DNA from: Flectonema sp. DT1601
Taxonomy: Eukaryota > Euglenozoa > Diplonemea > Diplonemida > Diplonemidae
DNA: 64,000 nucleotides
Assembly (NCBI GenBank): GCA_964019425.1
Contig: OZ025814.1
Span: forward strand, 262,001-326,000
Direction of reading: 5' to 3'
The notes under the pieces are model-generated. The model was not told the DNA's origin. It saw only the letters and a list, made by a program, of their open reading frames with translations, and ran no database searches. This document shows positions 63,461 through 64,000 of this stretch, piece after piece. Both the position numbers and the translations under genes were made by a program. Each line of letters starts with the position of its first letter. Position 1 is the stretch's first letter.

Positions 63461-63805
63461 CTGTGAAGATGAAGTACGATAATAAACCTAAAAGCGCAGC
63501 TATTAAAAAAGTATAACAATTTTCTCGTTGCTGTGTAATAAAGACATCGAGTGTCTTATCTTTATATAATCAAACGGTTAAATAGTCATCGTTGGAGTTT
63601 ACATTTCCCAGGATGTTTGTTTTGCGTTTTTTTTTTATTCTTTTTTTTTTCTTGTTAAGTTTTTTTTTTTTTTTTTTTTTTTTTTTGCCTCACTTAGGAG
63701 GAGATGACGACAAGGAGGAGTATACCAAATGATTGACAACTAACTCTGATCAAATTCCCTCGTTGATGAATTTGAAAAACAGACCTCCTATGTCAGACTT
63801 CTCTT
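63461..63805. other. Intergenic gap with T27 run
   Basis: About 345 bases between the 46-codon ORF and the giant gene, with T runs around 63629-63650 and a run of 27 Ts at 63660-63686. Its minus-strand end (63461-63471) is the CTTCATCTTCACAG acceptor candidate for the giant gene. Confidence 0.6.
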
Positions 63806-63946
63806 CTAGGACTTCTGATAAGTGACGGTGTATCCCGAGTTCTGCGCTGGCAAGTACAAGTTTCCTGGTAACACATTGTACGCCTGATTACCCGGAAGGG
63901 CAAACGTGTAACCTGCTCCTCCTTGGGCTGGGGATCCTGCTGGCAT
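63806..63946 (-). CDS. Small 46-residue ORF, possibly the last exon of a larger gene
   Basis: ATG at 63946 to TAG at 63806 gives MPAGSPAQGGAGYTFALPGN... ending SGYTVTYQKS: Gly/Ala/Pro/Tyr-rich, no membrane segment, no recognisable family. CCTTTACTCAG ends 18 nt upstream, the same spacing and pyrimidine content as the acceptors of the other genes, which favours a complete small gene. If that AG is instead a cis acceptor, this is a terminal exon of a gene beyond the right edge; a different frame across the AG would then be needed, since TAA follows it in this frame. GC content exceeds the flanks. Confidence 0.5.
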   Translation of the reverse strand: MPAGSPAQGGAGYTFALPGNQAYNVLPGNLYLPAQNSGYTVTYQKS

Positions 63947-64000
63947 AGTGTGTTTGTGTAGTTACTGAGTAAAGGACCATTTTAAAGTTTTTTTTTTGAG

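Noticed and set aside
1-64000. tRNA, rRNA, spliced-leader RNA, transposon, LTR or virus-like elements, CRISPR
   Set aside because: I scanned gaps for T-arm words, leader-like ends and element proteins and found nothing convincing by eye; a covariance-model search would be needed to be certain.

Overview
This is a nuclear stretch of a microbial eukaryote. Twenty supported genes are all read from the minus strand, and I see no convincing plus-strand gene in 64 kb. Fourteen short introns (64-104 nt) are visible in nine genes. Eleven begin GTATGT and nearly all end in A-rich ...ACAG. Nearly every start codon has a second kind of site just upstream: a pyrimidine-rich run ending in AG, usually 0-31 nt before the ATG. 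A one-way gene array with an AG acceptor before each ATG is the expected look of polycistronic transcription with spliced-leader trans-splicing. With an xylulokinase ending in the peroxisomal/glycosomal signal AKL, a class I myosin carrying a WW domain, a Nup35/53-type protein with a membrane segment and a Ser/Thr-repeat giant surface protein, this points to Euglenozoa. A diplonemid or another intron-bearing lineage fits better than a trypanosomatid. The taxonomic call is inference; no spliced-leader RNA gene or rRNA is present to settle it.

Layout by coordinate (transcription runs from high to low): an unrecognised His/Gln-rich protein running off the left edge (1-2295); a Nup35/53-type nucleoporin with a membrane tail (2600-3658); a 2372-residue coiled-coil protein (3937-11055); cytidine deaminase (11352-12122); a poly-A/T-rich gap; the AP-4 accessory protein tepsin (13742-16185); a class I myosin with a WW domain (17130-20658); an F-box/leucine-rich-repeat protein (21424-22755); PRMT1-type arginine methyltransferase (23332-24354); a tuberin/RalGAP-alpha-type Rap-GAP protein (24646-29726); ASC-1/TRIP4 (30067-32247); a coiled-coil protein with a dynein-adaptor-like CC1 box (32857-35121); a protein with a PH-like start and SAM-like end (36181-38727); a SHIPPO/STPG-repeat flagellar protein (38922-40115); a small CaaX-box protein (40331-40808); a coiled-coil protein with a PH-like N terminus (40997-43019); xylulokinase (43571-45342); a secreted glycosidase-like protein (45647-46819); a right-handed beta-helix protein (48077-49591); a 4428-residue surface protein in two exons (50041-63394); and a 46-residue ORF (63806-63946).

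The genes do not form a pathway. Several concern membrane traffic, cytoskeleton and flagellum (tepsin, myosin I, CC1-box protein, STPG protein, coiled coils), others growth control and gene expression (tuberin-like, PRMT1, TRIP4, F-box), and others nucleotide/sugar metabolism (cytidine deaminase, xylulokinase) or the cell surface. Intergenic gaps are AT-rich and full of A or T runs of 15-33. I recognise no tRNA, rRNA, transposon, LTR or virus-like element, or CRISPR array.
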